From [Empedobacter] haloabium (lineage in GTDB: Bacteria; Pseudomonadota; Gammaproteobacteria; Burkholderiales; Burkholderiaceae_D): a DNA stretch of 64,000 bases. Below, one piece after another: positions 63,171-64,000 of the stretch. The stretch lies in the NCBI GenBank assembly GCA_008011715.2, contig CP136508.1, positions 124,001-188,000 on the forward strand, in the 5' to 3' direction. The notes under the pieces were generated by a model, which saw nothing but the letters and a program-made list of their open reading frames with translations, did not search any database and was not told the DNA's origin. Numbering within the stretch: the stretch's first letter is position 1; every line of letters starts with the position of its first letter. A program made the translations under genes and the position numbers.

Positions 63171-63214
63171 GCTGGAGCGCCACGTCGACTGCTTTCACCC
63201 CAAGGCGCAGAGCT

Positions 63215-63241
63215 GGGGTCAGACCCGCCGGGTCTGACCCC
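63215..63241. repeat. short inverted repeat GGGGTCAGACCC
   Basis: GGGGTCAGACCC, loop GCC, GGGTCTGACCCC, all 12 positions paired. 45 bases after the rsmA stop. It belongs to the GGGGTCAG subgroup of the hairpin family. Confidence 0.85.
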
Positions 63242-63302
63242 GGATTCCGGTCTTCGGCTAATAATAGTCAGCGGCCCTCATGCCATGTCACCAGCGCGCA
63301 GG

Positions 63303-63332
63303 CAAAAAAAAAGCCGGCTCAGAGAGCCGGCT
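63303..63332 (-). terminator. intrinsic terminator of the lipoprotein gene
   Basis: AGCCGGCT pairs with AGCCGGCT (self-complementary arms) around CAGAG; the A-run to its left is a T-run on the minus strand. It lies 107 bases after the minus-strand stop at 63439. Confidence 0.85.
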
Positions 63333-63438
63333 AAATCCAATTCTTAGAAAGAAGTGGAGGAGACGGGAGTGATTATGATGCGTTGCCGCATATTGATCCA
63401 CTTTATTTTACGAATGCCTATCATTCCACTTGTGAATA

Positions 63439-64000
63439 TCACTTCGGTACGCAGGTAATCGCGATATTGGTCACGTCGGCGTCGCCCATCCTGCCCGTGC
63501 CGTTGGTGATCGCGCAATTGCGGCCGGTCGGCTGCTTCAGTACCACCAAGCCATACGACGCCTGCGACGCGATCGCGTCCGGGTACTTGAATGACGTGCT
63601 GGCCTTGGGAACCGTGAATTCCGAGCCGTTACCGTTGATGATGACCAGACCGTCCACGTCCAGGCCGCTCACCGTGCCGGTCAGCTGATAGGTGTTGACC
63701 GAGCAAACGATTGCCACATTGATCGTCTGCGTATAGCCCGCCGAGCCCTTCAATGCGCCCGTGATGGCCGGGCCGCAGCTCTGGTGCGCCGGGTTCTTGA
63801 TGGCGATCTCGTACTCGTCGCCGTAGTCGATCGAGTTCGGGAACTGGAACGTGACATCGGACGTGCCGTCCGGCGCAGGGTTGACCGCGATCTTGTCGCC
63901 ACCGTTGGTCAGTTCCATGCCACTGAATTTCAGGCCGCTGACGGTGCCGTTGATCGTAAACGATTCCTTGCCGCCGCAGCCGGCCAGTGCCAGGGCCAGC
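63439..64000 (-). CDS. lipoprotein with two GTVSGL-type repeats (N-terminus cut by window end)
   Basis: At least 187 residues; the start lies beyond 64000. The visible N-terminus LALALAGCGGKES contains a lipobox (LAGC), so it is probably an outer-membrane or periplasmic lipoprotein. Two similar units follow: INGTVSGLKFSGMELTNGGD...VNVAIVC-type and LTGTVSGLDVDGLVIINGNG, ending ...VTNIAITC, each about 75-80 residues with Cys residues near the ends that may pair. The family is met in Massilia-like bacteria; the function is unknown. Confidence 0.75.
   Translation of the reverse strand, partial: LALALAGCGGKESFTINGTVSGLKFSGMELTNGGDKIAVNPAPDGTSDVTFQFPNSIDYGDEYEIAIKNPAHQSCGPAITGALKGSAGYTQTINVAIVCSVNTYQLTGTVSGLDVDGLVIINGNGSEFTVPKASTSFKYPDAIASQASYGLVVLKQPTGRNCAITNGTGRMGDADVTNIAITCVPK

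Overview
The window is about 65% GC bacterial chromosome, densely coded on both strands, with no rRNA, tRNA, CRISPR array, prophage or insertion sequence that I can see. Gene content and order point to a betaproteobacterium of the Oxalobacteraceae, in the Massilia/Telluria/Duganella group. The reasons are the amgK-murU block divergent from lptD-surA-pdxA-rsmA, pepP-ubiH, nudJ-mnmA, a three-gene pnt transhydrogenase, large TonB-dependent receptors and many glycoside hydrolases. This placement is inferred from gene content, not from a marker-gene comparison.

Layout. 1-6.5 kb: a carbohydrate locus holding the C-terminal part of a GH31 alpha-glycosidase, a TonB-dependent receptor and a Tat-exported GH109-type protein. 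6.6-14.8 kb: small unknown genes, an FUSC efflux-like protein, an M14 carboxypeptidase, an MBL-fold hydrolase, glutathione peroxidase and two flavodoxin-fold reductases, the second divergent from a LysR regulator. 15.8-23.3 kb: an S46 dipeptidyl peptidase, two stress/envelope proteins, an SDR, a small HTH/Clp-N gene pair, and a cytochrome b561-YceI-YceI operon. 23.4-26.6 kb: purB, a GST and a PfkB kinase. 26.7-33.9 kb: an iron island (bfr, piuC, bfd, feoA-feoB plus a Cys-rich membrane protein, and a catecholate-type TonB receptor) with three Fur-box-like sites. 34-40.7 kb: GST, Xni-like nuclease, degenerate response regulator, nudJ-mnmA, pntAA-pntAB-pntB. 40.8-41.8 kb: a probable toxin-antitoxin pair (excisionase-type HTH plus PIN protein). 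42-49.6 kb: a beta-glucan/cellodextrin utilisation locus with a LacI regulator, GH5, GH1, GH3 and a GluP/FucP-type sugar transporter, and matching operators before lacI and before GH5. 49.7-52.7 kb: a sugar kinase overlapping a Tat-exported phospholipase C. 52.7-63.2 kb: YjbQ, UbiH, PepP, MurU and AmgK on the minus strand, then LptD, SurA, PdxA and RsmA on the plus strand. The right edge holds a lipoprotein cut by the window end.

How the parts work together. In the 42-49.6 kb locus secreted GH5 and GH3 enzymes and a cytoplasmic-looking GH1 would break down beta-glucans to glucose, which the MFS carrier imports under LacI-type control. The iron island covers import (TonB receptor, Feo), siderophore-linked chemistry (PiuC) and storage/release (Bfr/Bfd). 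AmgK/MurU recycle MurNAc beside the genes that assemble the outer membrane.

The most notable unexplained signal is a dispersed family of long, nearly perfect inverted repeats. Eight copies are seen, every one within about 50 bases of a stop codon. Five share an outer stem related to GGGACAGGCACC, and an asymmetric flank related to GTCCCCATGGGTTTC recurs on one side only. No gap of more than 300 bases lacks a gene.
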